Assembly (NCBI RefSeq): GCF_014171575.1
Contig: NZ_CP050453.1
Coordinates: forward strand, 3,100,001-3,164,000
DNA length: 64,000 nucleotides
DNA from: Microbacterium sp. Se63.02b
GTDB lineage: Bacteria > Actinomycetota > Actinomycetes > Actinomycetales > Microbacteriaceae
Reading direction: 5' to 3'
In this document: piece after piece, positions 1 through 8,732 of the stretch
How positions within the stretch are numbered: the stretch's first letter is position 1
How the letters are laid out: the number at the start of each line of letters is the position of its first letter
Notes under the pieces: generated by a model
Told to the model about the DNA's origin: nothing
The model's input: only the letters and a program-made list of their open reading frames with translations
Databases searched by the model: none
Program-made: the position numbers and the translations under genes

Positions 1-375
1 ATCGCGGTCGACGCGGACGGACGTGTGAAGCTCGCCGAGATCAAGACCACGAACAAGGCCTTCCGCGGCATCCCCCGCACGTATCTCCGCCAGGTGTGGT
101 GGCAGCAGCATGTACTGGGAGCCGAACGCACGCTGTTCGTCTGGGAGGAGCACGTCGACTTCGCCCCGGTCCACGACGAGCCGCGCTGCGTGTGGATCGA
201 CCGCGACGACCGTGAGATCGCGAAACTCGTGGCCCTCGCCACCGACCTGATCGACGAGCTCTACCGCCGCACCACCGGCCAGCAGGTCCCGAGCCGGATC
301 GTGGATGCCGCGGCGAGCCGTCGCGAGCAGCTCCGTGAGCGCGATGCCTTCCGCGCGCTGGCCCTCGCCGACTGA
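1..375 (+). CDS. C-terminal part of a probable YqaJ-type nuclease (partial)
   Basis: The reading frame is open from the first base of the window, so the N-terminus lies outside. The visible 124 residues begin with a Glu-x-Lys motif (AEIKTT) followed by an aromatic, basic stretch (YLRQVWWQQH). This resembles the end of the PD-(D/E)xK core in YqaJ/lambda-exonuclease-like recombinases, which cut DNA and often sit in phages or integrated elements. The rest is a charged helical tail. Only the last motif is visible, so the family call is tentative. It ends 29 bases before the convergent surface-protein operon. Confidence 0.5.
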   Translation: MAVDADGRVKLAEIKTTNKAFRGIPRTYLRQVWWQQHVLGAERTLFVWEEHVDFAPVHDEPRCVWIDRDDREIAKLVALATDLIDELYRRTTGQQVPSRIVDAAASRREQLRERDAFRALALAD

Positions 376-404
376 TCGAGCGCCCGACCGGCACCGCACC
401 CCGC

Positions 405-902
405 TCAGGTACAGGTGTTGTTGCCGCCGAGACCCAGCAGGCCACCGACCGACAGCGTGCGCGTCACAGCCGGCGATGCCCATGACGTCCCGGAGTAGAT
501 GCTGTCGACGCGCACCGTGTTGGTCGAACCGAGAAGGCTGCCCAGGAGCGTGTTGAGCAGCCCGGAGCTGATGGTGGCCGAATAGGTGTACGGCCCCGTC
601 CCGGTCTGCGTGACATTGGTGTTGTCGACCACCACATTGTTGATCGACAGCCGCTGCTGCACCTTCTGATACGGCGACGTCCACGTGATCGTGAAGCCCG
701 TGAAGGTGCCCAGGAAGTTCGTGACCGTGCACGAGGTCACCGTGGGCGTCGAGAGTGTCGCCGCGGTGAAGGAGCCGGAGGCGTACTCGCTGTCGGTGAA
801 GGCGGCATCCGTCAGCGGCACAGAAGGCGCGGACGCGATGCCGACGAGCACGGCGACTCCCACCAGGCCCGCAGCCAGACGTGCGCGTGTCGGCCGGCTC
901 AT
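405..902 (-). CDS. Small SipW-type secreted surface protein
   Basis: This 165-residue exported protein has an N-terminus typical of SipW-dependent signal peptides: basic residues, a hydrophobic helix (about residues 8-30) and then an Ala-Phe-Thr-Asp-Ser-Glu box followed by SGSFTA. In Bacillus this class is cleaved by SipW and includes TasA/camelysin biofilm-fibre proteins. The mature part is rich in Thr, Ser and Val and contains two Cys (SCTVTN and the C-terminal NNTCT). It is last in the five-gene minus-strand operon; its ATG overlaps the stop of the preceding gene (ATGA), suggesting translational coupling. Its exact function is unknown. Confidence 0.75.
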   Translation of the reverse strand: MSRPTRARLAAGLVGVAVLVGIASAPSVPLTDAAFTDSEYASGSFTAATLSTPTVTSCTVTNFLGTFTGFTITWTSPYQKVQQRLSINNVVVDNTNVTQTGTGPYTYSATISSGLLNTLLGSLLGSTNTVRVDSIYSGTSWASPAVTRTLSVGGLLGLGGNNTCT

Positions 903-1528
903 GGTGCACGCTCCTCGTCGGGTGCCGCTCTTCCGCGACGCCGTAGCAGCAGGGACGCCCCCAGAGCACGAGTGCCGCACCGGCGGCGACGGCCCACGGG
1001 GCGCCCGGTGGCATTCCGGTGGTCGCGAGGCCTCCGTCCGCCCCGATGCTGACCGTCTCCCCGCGCCCTGTGCGAGCACACGGACGTCGGTGCTGCCGGA
1101 ACCGTCCGCAGGATCGAGGACGATGTCGAGCCGGACGTGCGCGGTCTCGGTGTCCGCGATCTCGGCGAGCGGCACCTCGACACCGTCACGCGGGATGCTC
1201 CATCCGGTGCGCAGCTCGTCCGCGCCGCCCGGACACCCCGCCGGGGTCCACGCCTGCGAGCACAGGGAGATGTCCAGGAGGAGTCGGGCGTCTCCCCTGG
1301 CGCTGACGGCGATCCGCACCACCCGGGATCCGGGGCGCTCGCACTCACCGCGACGTCCCAGCGCACGGGCTGACCAGGGAGGAGACCGGCTGCCGCCTCC
1401 CAGTCGGCGACCGAGACGAGACGCAGCACGGATCCCTGGATGACCTGCGTCGACGGCGCCGCCCATGCGGTCGTCGGCAGCGCCGCCAGGACGACGGCGA
1501 GCGATGCGGCTGCGAGCACGCGTCTCAT
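899..1528 (-). CDS. Secreted protein with LAxTG cell-wall sorting signal (three frame breaks)
   Basis: The N-terminus is a normal Sec signal peptide (MRRVLAAAS... to AWA-AP). The C-terminus, once frames are joined, reads LATTG, a hydrophobic helix, then a basic tail (LLLRRRGR). LAxTG is the signal recognised by class E sortases of high-GC Gram-positives, so the protein is probably anchored to peptidoglycan. No sortase is seen in the window. The frame breaks at GGGG 1332-1335, CCCC 1059-1062 and CCCCC 958-962; each is repaired by adding one base to the run. Start and stop both make ATGA overlaps with neighbours, which supports these ends. The middle domain (about 120 residues) is not recognised. 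Confidence 0.65.
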   Translation of the reverse strand: MRRVLAAASLAVVLAALPTTAWAAPSTQVIQGSVLRLVSVADWEAAAGLLPGQPVRWDVAVSASAPDPGWCGSPSAPGETPDSSWTSPCARRRGPRRGVRAARTSCAPDGASRVTVSRCRSPRSRTPRPRTSGSTSSSILRTVPAAPTSVCSHRARGDGQHRGGRRPRDHRNATGRPVGRRRRCGTRALGASLLLRRRGRAAPDEERAP

Positions 1529-2139
1529 GGCCCGTTCCCGTCGACATCGACCCCGCTCCGACCGGATCGGCGCGGCCAGAACGCCCACACCACCAGCGTC
1601 GTGGCCGCCACCGTCAACGAACCCAGCACGACGGGGTTGCCCATGCCCGCGACGATCAGCGCGATGCCGGGAACCGCGAACAGCACCGTGCGCACGGACG
1701 TGACGGGGTACGGGAAGGGGTCGTCGGCGGCGTTCGCATCCCCTCGCATCGTGATGATGCGTTCGTCGGCGGCCGCACCGGGCGCGATCGTCGTGACGCG
1801 GTGCGTCACCGGAAGCTCGCCGTCGCGATCCACGGTGACGACGTCGCCGACCTCGATCTCGCTCGCGGGCACACGCTGCACGACCGCGACGGCACCGGCG
1901 GGGATCGTCGGCGACATCGAGCCGGTGCGGAACATGATGAGCGTGATCTGCGCGGTGAAGGCGAGCACGACGAGCAGGATGCACACGGTGCCGGCGATCG
2001 CAGCCAACCAGAGCAGGATGTCACCGAGGATCCGGCCGGGGCGCACCTGAGCACGGACGGGGGCCGAACCGGCGCCGGGACCCATGGCGGGCGATGGCGC
2101 GGACTCCCGCAGGCTCCGCCGTGTCGTCGGGATCGTCAT
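1525..2139 (-). CDS. SipW-type (ER-type) signal peptidase I
   Basis: This membrane-bound protease of 204 residues cleaves the signal peptides of the neighbouring exported proteins. A transmembrane helix at about residues 36-65 is followed by the catalytic Ser in FRTGSMSPTI and the His in VTHRVT. Use of His rather than Lys as general base defines the ER/archaeal-type SipW family. The GD(V)VTVDRDG and RGDANAADDP boxes also fit, and a second membrane helix lies near the C-terminus. A strong purine-rich ribosome site (GGAGAGGAGGAGG) precedes the ATG. Its position inside an operon of three SipW-type substrates strongly supports the role. Confidence 0.88.
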   Translation of the reverse strand: MTIPTTRRSLRESAPSPAMGPGAGSAPVRAQVRPGRILGDILLWLAAIAGTVCILLVVLAFTAQITLIMFRTGSMSPTIPAGAVAVVQRVPASEIEVGDVVTVDRDGELPVTHRVTTIAPGAAADERIITMRGDANAADDPFPYPVTSVRTVLFAVPGIALIVAGMGNPVVLGSLTVAATTLVVWAFWPRRSGRSGVDVDGNGP

Positions 2140-2188
2140 CTCCTCCTCCTCTCCTCGGCGTCCGCGCTCCTGTCGATGAAGCACCCCG

Positions 2189-2806
2189 CTACGACGAGGT
2201 TCCCTGGATCTGCCAGGTCTGGGCCATCGTGAGCCCCTGGGCCCCATTGGGTGCGGTGCTCGGGAGCGTGACAGCGAAGCAGTAGTTGACCTGGGCCGCC
2301 CCGTTCGCGGTCACGACCTGCGCCGTCGATCCGGCTGCCGTCATCGCCGAGCCGTCGGCGACCACCGAGGTTCCCCCGGCGTAACTGGTCGACGTGCAGC
2401 TCGTGCCGGAGATCGTGCGCACCCCGTAGGTCAGGTAGGTCGCGAGCCCCGTGCCCGTCGGTGTTCCCGCCGTCAGCTGCAGCGTCCCGGCAACCGACGG
2501 GTTGGCCGTCTTGACGCTGAACAACGCGTAGGTCGTGTTGCCAGGCGCCATCGCGGTCGGAGCGAGCTGGAAGTTCAGCGCGGCCGCTGTACCGGTGGTG
2601 GCGTGACTCGAGAACGTGGTCCCGTCGACCGCACCGACGATGTCGAACTTCCCCGCGATGAAGTTCGCGGAACCGAACTCGGAGTCGTTCCATGCGGCGA
2701 GAGTCGCGGCCACGCCGATCCCGAGCACGAGTCCGCCCGCGAGGACGGCTCGCAGCCGAAGGGAGTGCAGCCGACGTCTCTCCCGCCCCTCTCTGCGGGT
2801 GACCAT
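2189..2806 (-). CDS. SipW-type exported protein, TasA/camelysin-like
   Basis: The 205-residue protein has a basic N-terminus, a hydrophobic helix at about residues 18-38 and then the conserved AAWNDSEFGSANF box that marks SipW-dependent TasA/camelysin-like proteins. The mature part is rich in Thr, Ala, Gly and Ser with few charges and two widely spaced Cys (TSCTST and NYCFAV), as expected for a beta-rich extracellular fibre or surface protein. It shares its layout with the next upstream gene, from which it is separated by only 7 bases, so the two look like a duplication. The role in fibre or biofilm formation is inferred from the family. Confidence 0.82.
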   Translation of the reverse strand: MVTRREGRERRRLHSLRLRAVLAGGLVLGIGVAATLAAWNDSEFGSANFIAGKFDIVGAVDGTTFSSHATTGTAAALNFQLAPTAMAPGNTTYALFSVKTANPSVAGTLQLTAGTPTGTGLATYLTYGVRTISGTSCTSTSYAGGTSVVADGSAMTAAGSTAQVVTANGAAQVNYCFAVTLPSTAPNGAQGLTMAQTWQIQGTSS

Positions 2807-2813
2807 CGCGGAC

Positions 2814-3440
2814 TCAGTTCGTCGAGGTCGCCGTGAACTTCCAGGTGGCGTTGGTCACCAGGCTGGGCTCCAGCGCGGCATCCGCCGTCACGGCGATGCA
2901 CAGCTGCACCGCCGTCCCCGGGGCCGTCGCGGTGGCGCCTGCGGTCAGCGGCACCGTGGTGGCTCCGGTCTGGGCGTCCAGCGTCGCACCGCTGGCGATC
3001 GGGGTGCCCGTCGCCGTCGTCGCATCGCAGGTCGCCCCTGGCGCGAGCTGGTAGATCGCATAGGAGAGGTGGTCGGAGTTCGACGAGGCGGCGGCGTCGG
3101 CCGTGGTGCCGTCGGCGACGAGATCCGCCCCGGATGTGGTGCCTGCAGCAAGCCGCACCCAGAACCCGGCGTAGACGGAGTCGGTGGGCGACATGTTGTC
3201 GACCACGTCCGCCGGGAGGCTGAAGTCGAGCGTCGCCGCCGTGTCGCCGTCGTCGGTGTTGTGATCGGCATAGGTGGTGCCGTCGGTCGAGCCCTGCAGG
3301 TTGAACGCGCCGGCCGTGAACGTGCCGTTCGCGAACTCGGAGTCGTTCCACACCGCGAGGGTGACGGCGGTGCCGACCCCGAGCACGAGTCCTCCGGCGA
3401 GCACCGCCAGGACTTTGCGTTGGGTTGCCTTGGTTGCCAT
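2814..3440 (-). CDS. SipW-type exported protein, TasA/camelysin-like (first gene of operon)
   Basis: The protein has 208 residues. A short basic N-terminus and hydrophobic helix are followed by the AVWNDSEFANGTFTAG box of SipW-cleaved proteins. The mature protein is acidic, Thr/Ala-rich and has two Cys (ATCDATT and QLCIAV), matching the pattern of the downstream paralogue. The ATG is preceded by GGGGGAAG at good spacing. It is the first gene of the minus-strand surface operon, so its promoter must lie between here and the divergent exporter gene. It may be the main structural subunit, with the second paralogue as an accessory; this is inference only. Confidence 0.82.
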   Translation of the reverse strand: MATKATQRKVLAVLAGGLVLGVGTAVTLAVWNDSEFANGTFTAGAFNLQGSTDGTTYADHNTDDGDTAATLDFSLPADVVDNMSPTDSVYAGFWVRLAAGTTSGADLVADGTTADAAASSNSDHLSYAIYQLAPGATCDATTATGTPIASGATLDAQTGATTVPLTAGATATAPGTAVQLCIAVTADAALEPSLVTNATWKFTATSTN

Positions 3441-3613
3441 GTCGCTTCCCCCTCAGGAATCCGTGAACCACGTGAATGCCTGTGTTCCGGGTCGCTCCTC
3501 GACGGTTCGCATCCGCGTGTTTGCGCCATCCTCTCCCCGGCCCTCGCGCAGAACAAGGCGATTTCGCGCACGACCTTCGTCCATCGCGCGCAGTTCGACG
3601 CACTCTCCCGATT

Positions 3614-3657
3614 GTTGACGTTAATCAACGATCGCCGTATAGTTGACCCAGTTCAAC
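3614..3657 (+). promoter_or_regulatory. Promoter with two GTTGA-N6-TCAAC operators
   Basis: A near-consensus promoter is visible: TTGACG at 3615-3620, a 17-base spacer and TATAGT at 3638-3643. Two inverted repeats of the same form, GTTGA-N6-TCAAC, lie at 3614-3629 and 3642-3657, 28 bases apart centre to centre. The first covers the -35 box and the second overlaps the -10 box. This is the expected layout for repression by the MarR-type protein encoded after the exporter gene. Confidence 0.8.
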
Positions 3658-3718
3658 CATCCTGTGTGCGCGCCAGAGCTGTCGCAGCATCCTCCCCGCG
3701 ACTCACGAAAGGTCCCGC

Positions 3719-5428
3719 ATGCCCACGGACTCTCCCGTAAAGATGACGCATCGCCAGGTGCTGGAGGCCCTCACGGGCCTCCTGCTCGGCATGTTCGTGT
3801 CGATGATCGCGACCACGGTCGTCTCCACGTCGATGCCCGTCATCGTGCACGACCTGGGCGGCGACCAGGCCGCGTACACCTGGGTCATCACGGCCACGCT
3901 CCTCACGACCGCGATCTCCACGCCGATCTGGGGCAAGCTCGCCGACCTGTTCAACCGCAAGCTGCTCATCCAGATCGCGATCGTCATCTTCGTCGGTGCC
4001 ACCGCCGCGGCCGGATTCGCGCAGGACACGAACACGCTCATCGCCTTCCGCGCCATCCAGGGCATCGGCGGTGGCGGCCTCGCGGCGTTGAGTCAGGTCA
4101 TCATGGCCGACATCATCAGCCCCCGCGAACGCGGCAGGTACATGGGGCTGTTCGGCGCCGTGATGGCGGTCGCCACCGTCGGAGGCCCGCTGCTCGGCGG
4201 ATGGATCACGGACGTCGCGAACTGGCGCTGGAACTTCTTCGTCGCGCTGCCCTTCGCCGTCGCGGCCCTGATCATCCTGCAGAAGACTCTGCACATCAGC
4301 ACCGAACGCACCCGCAGGGTGTCGATCGACTATCTCGGCATCGTGCTGCTCTCGGCTGCCGTCTCGCTGATCCTCATCTGGATCACCAACGCCGGATCGA
4401 CCTTCGACTGGTGGGGCACCGAGACCGCGCTCATGGTGGGCGGCGCGATCGTCGCCGCAATCGCCTTCGTGATCGTCGAGCTCAAGGTGCGCGAGCCGCT
4501 CATCCCGCTCACGCTGTTCCGTGGGCGCACGTTCACCCTTTCCGTGCTCGCGTCGATCTCCATCGGCGTCGCGATGTTCGGCACCTCGGTGTACCTCGCG
4601 CAGTACATGCAGCTCTCCCGCGGCGCCACGCCGACCGAGGCCGGCCTCATGACCTTGCCGATGATGGCCGGACTCCTGATCTCCTCCATGGTCATCGGGC
4701 AGCTCGTGACCCGCTTCGGCAAATGGAAGGGCTACCTGGTCCTCGGCTCCGTGCTGCTGATCGCCGGGTCGGTCATGCTGTCGACACTGCACTACGACAC
4801 GAACTTCGTGCTCGTCTCGATCTACATGTTCGTGATGGGCGCCGGCGTCGGCATGACGATGCAGAACCTCGTCCTGATCGTCCAGAACGTCGCGAAGCCG
4901 AGCGAGATGGGTGTCGCGAGTTCGGGCGTGACGTTCTTCCGGAGCCTGGGCGGCACGATCGGCGTCTCCGTCATGGGCGCCGTGCTCGCGAACAGCCTCA
5001 CTGGCCTCTTCTCCGACGGGAAGGAGCGCCTGGGAGCGGCGATCGCGAAGCTCGGCGAGAAGGGCGCGGAGGTCGCCGCCCAGCTCTCCAGCGGAACGCT
5101 CCCCGAGGTCAGACTCCTGCCGGAACCCGTGCGCTCGATCGTCGAGGACTTCTACGCGCAGGCCATCTCGCACGCGTTCCTGATCGGCATCCCGCTCGCC
5201 GTGATCAGCCTGGTCGCGATCCTGTTCCTGCCGAACCGCCCCCTCACGACCATGACCACGACCGAGCGCGCACAGGCGGATGCCGCGAAGAAGAGCACGG
5301 TGGAAGATGCCGCCGACGTGGCGATCGCTGATGCGGCGGCCGTCTCCGGTGCGACGACCGGGAGCGTGGCTGCGGTCGGCCGGTCCGGCGACGGCCGCAC
5401 GGATGCGGCGTCCGATGCCGGACGCTGA
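3719..5428 (+). CDS. MFS multidrug exporter, EmrB/QacA (DHA2) family
   Basis: This proton-driven inner-membrane exporter of 569 residues is the usual size of 14-helix DHA2 drug transporters. It has the motif between helices 2 and 3 (WGKLADLFNRK), the RAIQGIGGGGLAAL motif and the antiporter motif C region (PLLGGWI). The last about 60 residues are a soluble Ala-rich tail. AAAGG precedes the ATG. It shares a transcript with the marR gene, whose start overlaps its end by 14 bases, so expression is probably induced when a drug-like ligand releases the repressor. Substrates cannot be told from sequence. Confidence 0.92.
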   Translation: MPTDSPVKMTHRQVLEALTGLLLGMFVSMIATTVVSTSMPVIVHDLGGDQAAYTWVITATLLTTAISTPIWGKLADLFNRKLLIQIAIVIFVGATAAAGFAQDTNTLIAFRAIQGIGGGGLAALSQVIMADIISPRERGRYMGLFGAVMAVATVGGPLLGGWITDVANWRWNFFVALPFAVAALIILQKTLHISTERTRRVSIDYLGIVLLSAAVSLILIWITNAGSTFDWWGTETALMVGGAIVAAIAFVIVELKVREPLIPLTLFRGRTFTLSVLASISIGVAMFGTSVYLAQYMQLSRGATPTEAGLMTLPMMAGLLISSMVIGQLVTRFGKWKGYLVLGSVLLIAGSVMLSTLHYDTNFVLVSIYMFVMGAGVGMTMQNLVLIVQNVAKPSEMGVASSGVTFFRSLGGTIGVSVMGAVLANSLTGLFSDGKERLGAAIAKLGEKGAEVAAQLSSGTLPEVRLLPEPVRSIVEDFYAQAISHAFLIGIPLAVISLVAILFLPNRPLTTMTTTERAQADAAKKSTVEDAADVAIADAAAVSGATTGSVAAVGRSGDGRTDAASDAGR

Positions 5429-5903
5429 GCACGTCTCCGACACACCCGAGGCGCGGGCCGCTGCGGTCCGCGCCCTCGAGGCGGAGTTCGGCGAGCTGAT
5501 CACGCACTTCCGCCGCGTGATCACCGAGAACGCGAACAGGGTGAGTCCCGGCATGCTTCCAGGCGCCTACAAGATCTTCACCACCATCGCGCGCTGCGAG
5601 AAGGCGACGGTCTCGACCCTGTCGGAGCGGATGCTCATGGACAAGGGGCAGGTCAGTCGCACCGTGCGCGAACTCGCGGAGCTCGGCCTGGTCGAACGCT
5701 CCACCGACCCGGTCGACGGCCGCTCCTTCCCCCTCCAGGTCACTGCCCTGGGCGAGGAGCGGCTCGCGGCTGCGCGCCTGCCTCAGGAGGGCAAGCTCCT
5801 CCGCACGCTCGAGGACTGGAGTCTCACCGACATCGGCAATCTCACCCGGCTGCTGCACGCCCTTGCGGCCGGCGTGACGCCCGCCTCTTCCGCGGCGGAG
5901 TGA
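5415..5903 (+). CDS. MarR-family transcriptional regulator
   Basis: This dimeric winged-helix repressor has 162 residues, typical for MarR. The recognition region ATVSTLSERMLMDKGQVSRTVREL is followed by the wing with the family motif DPVDGRSFPLQ. I chose the ATG that overlaps the exporter stop because longer starts lie inside exporter codons. It most probably binds the two GTTGA-N6-TCAAC repeats at the exporter promoter and so controls itself. Its C-terminal 62 bases overlap the predicted end of the convergent LysR gene, so one of the two ends may be slightly off. Confidence 0.88.
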   Translation: MPDAEHVSDTPEARAAAVRALEAEFGELITHFRRVITENANRVSPGMLPGAYKIFTTIARCEKATVSTLSERMLMDKGQVSRTVRELAELGLVERSTDPVDGRSFPLQVTALGEERLAAARLPQEGKLLRTLEDWSLTDIGNLTRLLHALAAGVTPASSAAE

Positions 5904-6784
5904 CCGGCCGGCGACCGAGCACCTGACGAGCCTCGGCCGCGATCTCCTCCGCGATCGTGTCGAGCAGCTCCGAGCGCAGATTCCACTGCTGCCAGAAGAG
6001 TTCGACCCGAAGCGCCGGTCCCCCAGCGGCACGAGTCCGGCGGACTCCTGCATCACGGGAAGCATCCCCCATCCGAGCCCGAGCTCGACGGCGAGCGCGT
6101 AGTCGTGGGAGGCCGGGACGTAGTGTCGCGGCACGCCGTCCTGGTTGACCGACATCGCCCGCAGCCATTCGTGCTGCAGGGTGTCCCGCCGATCGAAGTC
6201 GACGAACGGCGCGGATGACAGCGCCGTCGCCGTGACTCCGTCCGCGAACCAGCGCTCCGCGAAGGCGGGCTCTGCCATCGCGCGGTACTCGAGCACGCCG
6301 AGGGGTGTCACGGAACACCCGGCCACCGGAGTCTCCTCGCTGGTGACGGCGGCCATCACGGTACCCGATTCCAGCAGCCGAGCGGTGAAGTTCTGGTCGT
6401 CGCGGTGCAGATCGAAGTCGATGCCGTGCCCGGCCGACAGCCGGGCAAGAGGGGCGAGGAACCACGTCGCCATCGAATCGGCGTTCACGGCGAGGGGGAT
6501 GCTGATCCGACGGGCGCCGTCGGCATCGTCGATCCCACACCGACGAGCGCGTCGTGTTCGAGCAGGGCGACCTGCCGCGCCAAGCGGACGACGGCCTCCC
6601 CTGCTTCCGTCAGGCGTGCCGGCTTCGCGCGGACGACCAGGATGCGACCGAGCTGCTGCTCGAGCGTCTTCAGCCGTTGACTCACCGCCGAAGGGGTGAT
6701 CCGCAGCCGCCGAGACGCCGCATCCAGGGTGCCTTCGTCGACGATCGCGGCGAGCGTGGCGGCCAGATGCGGATCGATTCTCAC
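5842..6784 (-). CDS. LysR-type regulator, ArgP/LysG family (two frame breaks)
   Basis: This is the regulator of basic amino-acid export; ArgP/LysG proteins sense lysine or arginine and switch on the divergent LysE/ArgO exporter. The N-terminal helix-turn-helix (TLDAASRRLRITPSAVSQRLKTLE) is the ArgP/IciA type, and the ligand-binding part carries the family motif AVNADSMATWF. Translation starts at a GTG. The frame breaks at CCC 6534-6536 and CCC 6006-6008; one added base at each joins the frames into about 314 residues. The end overlaps the marR gene by 62 bases. Its pairing with a divergent lysE gene 70 bases away is classic. Confidence 0.85.
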
Positions 6785-6854
6785 ATAAGCGATGCTAATG
6801 GTTCGGTAGGAATCTTTGCTTCTGCTGATGCGTCTCGGTTCCTAGGCTGGAGTC

Positions 6855-7517
6855 ATGCTCACCGTCCTCGCCGGCCTCGGCCTCGGCCTCTCCCTGATCG
6901 TCGCCATCGGCGCGCAGAACGTGTTCGTGTTGCGGCAGGGGATTCGCCGAGAGCACGTGGTCGCCGTCGTCATCATCTGCGCGCTGTCCGATGCCGCCCT
7001 GATCGCGGCGGGCGTCGCCGGACTCGGGTTCGTGCTGTCGGCGGCGCCCTGGCTCGTGGTCGTGGCCCGGTGGGCGGGTGCGCTGTTCCTGGCGGTCTAC
7101 GGCATCCTGGCCGCGCGTCGCGCCTGGCGTGGTGGCGAAGAGCTCCGCGTGGACGGAACCGACGTCGCGGACACCGGCTCATCGACGCTCCAGAGCCCGA
7201 CGACGACGCTCCCCCGCACGAGGCTGGCACCGGTCATCCTCACCACGCTGGCACTCACCTGGCTCAATCCGCATGTCTACCTCGACACCGTGCTGATGCT
7301 CGGCTCGATCGCGGCCACTCACGGAGACGAGCGCTGGTTGTTCGCCGGAGGGGCGATCGCGGCCAGCATCCTCTGGTTCACGGCGCTGGGCTTCGGCGCC
7401 CGCTACCTGGGCCGGTGGCTGCGCACTCCTCGGTCGTGGCGGATCCTCGACGCCGTGATCGCGGTCATCATGATCTCGATCGCGATCAGTCTGGTCGTCC
7501 CGGTCCTCGGCGGGTGA
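6855..7517 (+). CDS. LysE/ArgO-family basic amino-acid exporter
   Basis: This inner-membrane exporter of 220 residues is expected to expel lysine and/or arginine when cell levels rise, for example during peptide use. The N-terminal GAQNVFVLRQGI motif is the LysE signature, and five to six hydrophobic segments follow. A polar loop at about residues 95-120 separates the two helix groups. The Asn-Pro-His-Val-Tyr-Leu-Asp motif in the second half is also conserved in LysE/ArgO. It is transcribed divergently from its LysR-type regulator through a short shared region. Confidence 0.9.
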   Translation: MLTVLAGLGLGLSLIVAIGAQNVFVLRQGIRREHVVAVVIICALSDAALIAAGVAGLGFVLSAAPWLVVVARWAGALFLAVYGILAARRAWRGGEELRVDGTDVADTGSSTLQSPTTTLPRTRLAPVILTTLALTWLNPHVYLDTVLMLGSIAATHGDERWLFAGGAIAASILWFTALGFGARYLGRWLRTPRSWRILDAVIAVIMISIAISLVVPVLGG

Positions 7518-7523
7518 CGGACG

Positions 7524-7880
7524 TCAGGCGTCGTCGATCTGGGACAGACGCGCCCGGATGAGGCTCTCGAGTGCCTCGGTCGGGATCGGATGCTCGGGCT
7601 GGAAGCGGATCGTCCCCTTGTCGATCCCGATCCCCGGATGCTCCTCGAGGGCGCCGGTCACCGCGGCGACCGCATCCTGACTGAACGGATAGACGCCGAT
7701 GTGCTTCTTCGCCCGCATCACCGACAAGAGGGGCTTGCCCCGGTGCACGAGGGCTGGCATGCCGTAGCCCTTGCCCTGCTCCGCATCCGGCGCCTCCCGG
7801 CGCGCGATCGCGTAGACCCGATCGATCGCTTCGCGATCTGCCTGGTTCTGTTCTGCGAGGTAGTCGTCGATGGTTCCCAC
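7524..7880 (-). CDS. DUF1801 / YdhG-type iron-chaperone-like protein
   Basis: This small cytoplasmic protein has 118 residues. It shows the DUF1801 pattern: an N-terminal TIDDYLAEQ segment, GYGMPALVHRGKPLL in the first strand region and AKKHIGVYPFS in the second. Bacillus YdhG in this family has a frataxin-like fold and has been proposed to handle iron; most relatives are uncharacterised. It lies convergent to lysE with a 6-base gap and just downstream of the amino-acid importer genes, with no obvious functional link to either. Confidence 0.8.
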   Translation of the reverse strand: MGTIDDYLAEQNQADREAIDRVYAIARREAPDAEQGKGYGMPALVHRGKPLLSVMRAKKHIGVYPFSQDAVAAVTGALEEHPGIGIDKGTIRFQPEHPIPTEALESLIRARLSQIDDA

Positions 7881-7928
7881 GATCGCATCCTGGCACTGTT
7901 CGTCGAGCAGGTCGAGGGTCCCGGCGGA

Positions 7929-8732
7929 TCAGGCGCCGTCGAGCGGACGCATGATGCGCGTGAGGAACCGTCGGGTGCGCTCCTGCTGCGGCGCGCGGAA
8001 GAGCTCGTCCGGAGGGCCTTGCTCGACGACGACGCCGTCGTCCATGAACAGCACCTGATCGGCGGCCTCGCGGGCGAAGCTCAGCTCGTGAGTGACGACG
8101 GCCATCGTCCACCCTTCGTCGGCGAGTTCCTTGATCACCAGGAGCACCTCGCCGACGAGCTCGGGGTCGAGCGCGCTGGTCGGCTCGTCGAAGAGCAGCA
8201 GATCGGGCTTCAGGGCGAGCGCGCGTACGATGCCGACGCGCTGCTGCTGTCCGCCCGAGAGCTGATGCGGGCGGGCATCGGCCTTATCGGCGAGTCCCAC
8301 CCTGTCGAGCAGGGCGAGCGCCTCGTTCACGACCTCGGCCTTGGGCCGCCCCTGCACCCGCCACGGACCCTCGATCACGTTCTCGAGGACCGTCAGATGG
8401 GGGAAGAGATTGTGGTGCTGGAACACCATCGCCGAACGGTCCCGCAGGGCGAGCCGCTTCTGCTTCTGCTCGCGGGGTCGCGGCCTGGCGTCCGATGAGA
8501 AGTCGAGGTCGGGCCCGCCGGCGACCACGATGCTCCCGGCATCCGGGGTCTCGAGGCCGTTGAGCGCGCGCAGCACGGTCGTCTTGCCGGAACCGCTCGG
8601 ACCGATGAGCACGACGACCTCGCCACGGTGCAGTGTCAGATCGATGCCGCGCAGCACCTCGTTGTCACCGAAGCTCTTACGCAGGCCACGGGCGGTCAGC
8701 AGCGCATCCGTGGTGTTCTCAGTGGGCGACAC
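7929..8732 (-). CDS. Polar amino-acid ABC importer, ATP-binding protein
   Basis: This cytoplasmic ATPase of 267 residues is the GlnQ/HisP type. Walker A (GPSGSGKTT, residues 44-52), the signature [10 protein letters not shown] and Walker B ([14 protein letters not shown]) are intact, and the switch His follows in VVTHELSFA. It overlaps the permease gene by 14 bases and is the last gene of a three-gene operon transcribed as binding protein, permease, ATPase. It powers uptake of a polar amino acid chosen by the binding protein. Confidence 0.93.
   Translation of the reverse strand: MSPTENTTDALLTARGLRKSFGDNEVLRGIDLTLHRGEVVVLIGPSGSGKTTVLRALNGLETPDAGSIVVAGGPDLDFSSDARPRPREQKQKRLALRDRSAMVFQHHNLFPHLTVLENVIEGPWRVQGRPKAEVVNEALALLDRVGLADKADARPHQLSGGQQQRVGIVRALALKPDLLLFDEPTSALDPELVGEVLLVIKELADEGWTMAVVTHELSFAREAADQVLFMDDGVVVEQGPPDELFRAPQQERTRRFLTRIMRPLDGA

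Noticed and set aside
1..375. Prophage or integrative element boundary at the left end
   Set aside because: Only the tail of one possible YqaJ-type gene is visible; no integrase, attachment repeats or other phage genes follow, and composition does not change.
3653..5554. Very long open frame antisense to the MFS exporter gene
   Set aside because: Its translation is Arg/His/Asp/Glu-rich low-complexity typical of antisense frames in GC-rich DNA, while the plus strand encodes a clear transporter.
6785..6854. Lysine riboswitch upstream of the exporter gene
   Set aside because: The gap is only 70 bases, too short for the lysine riboswitch, and control by the divergent LysR-type gene explains regulation.
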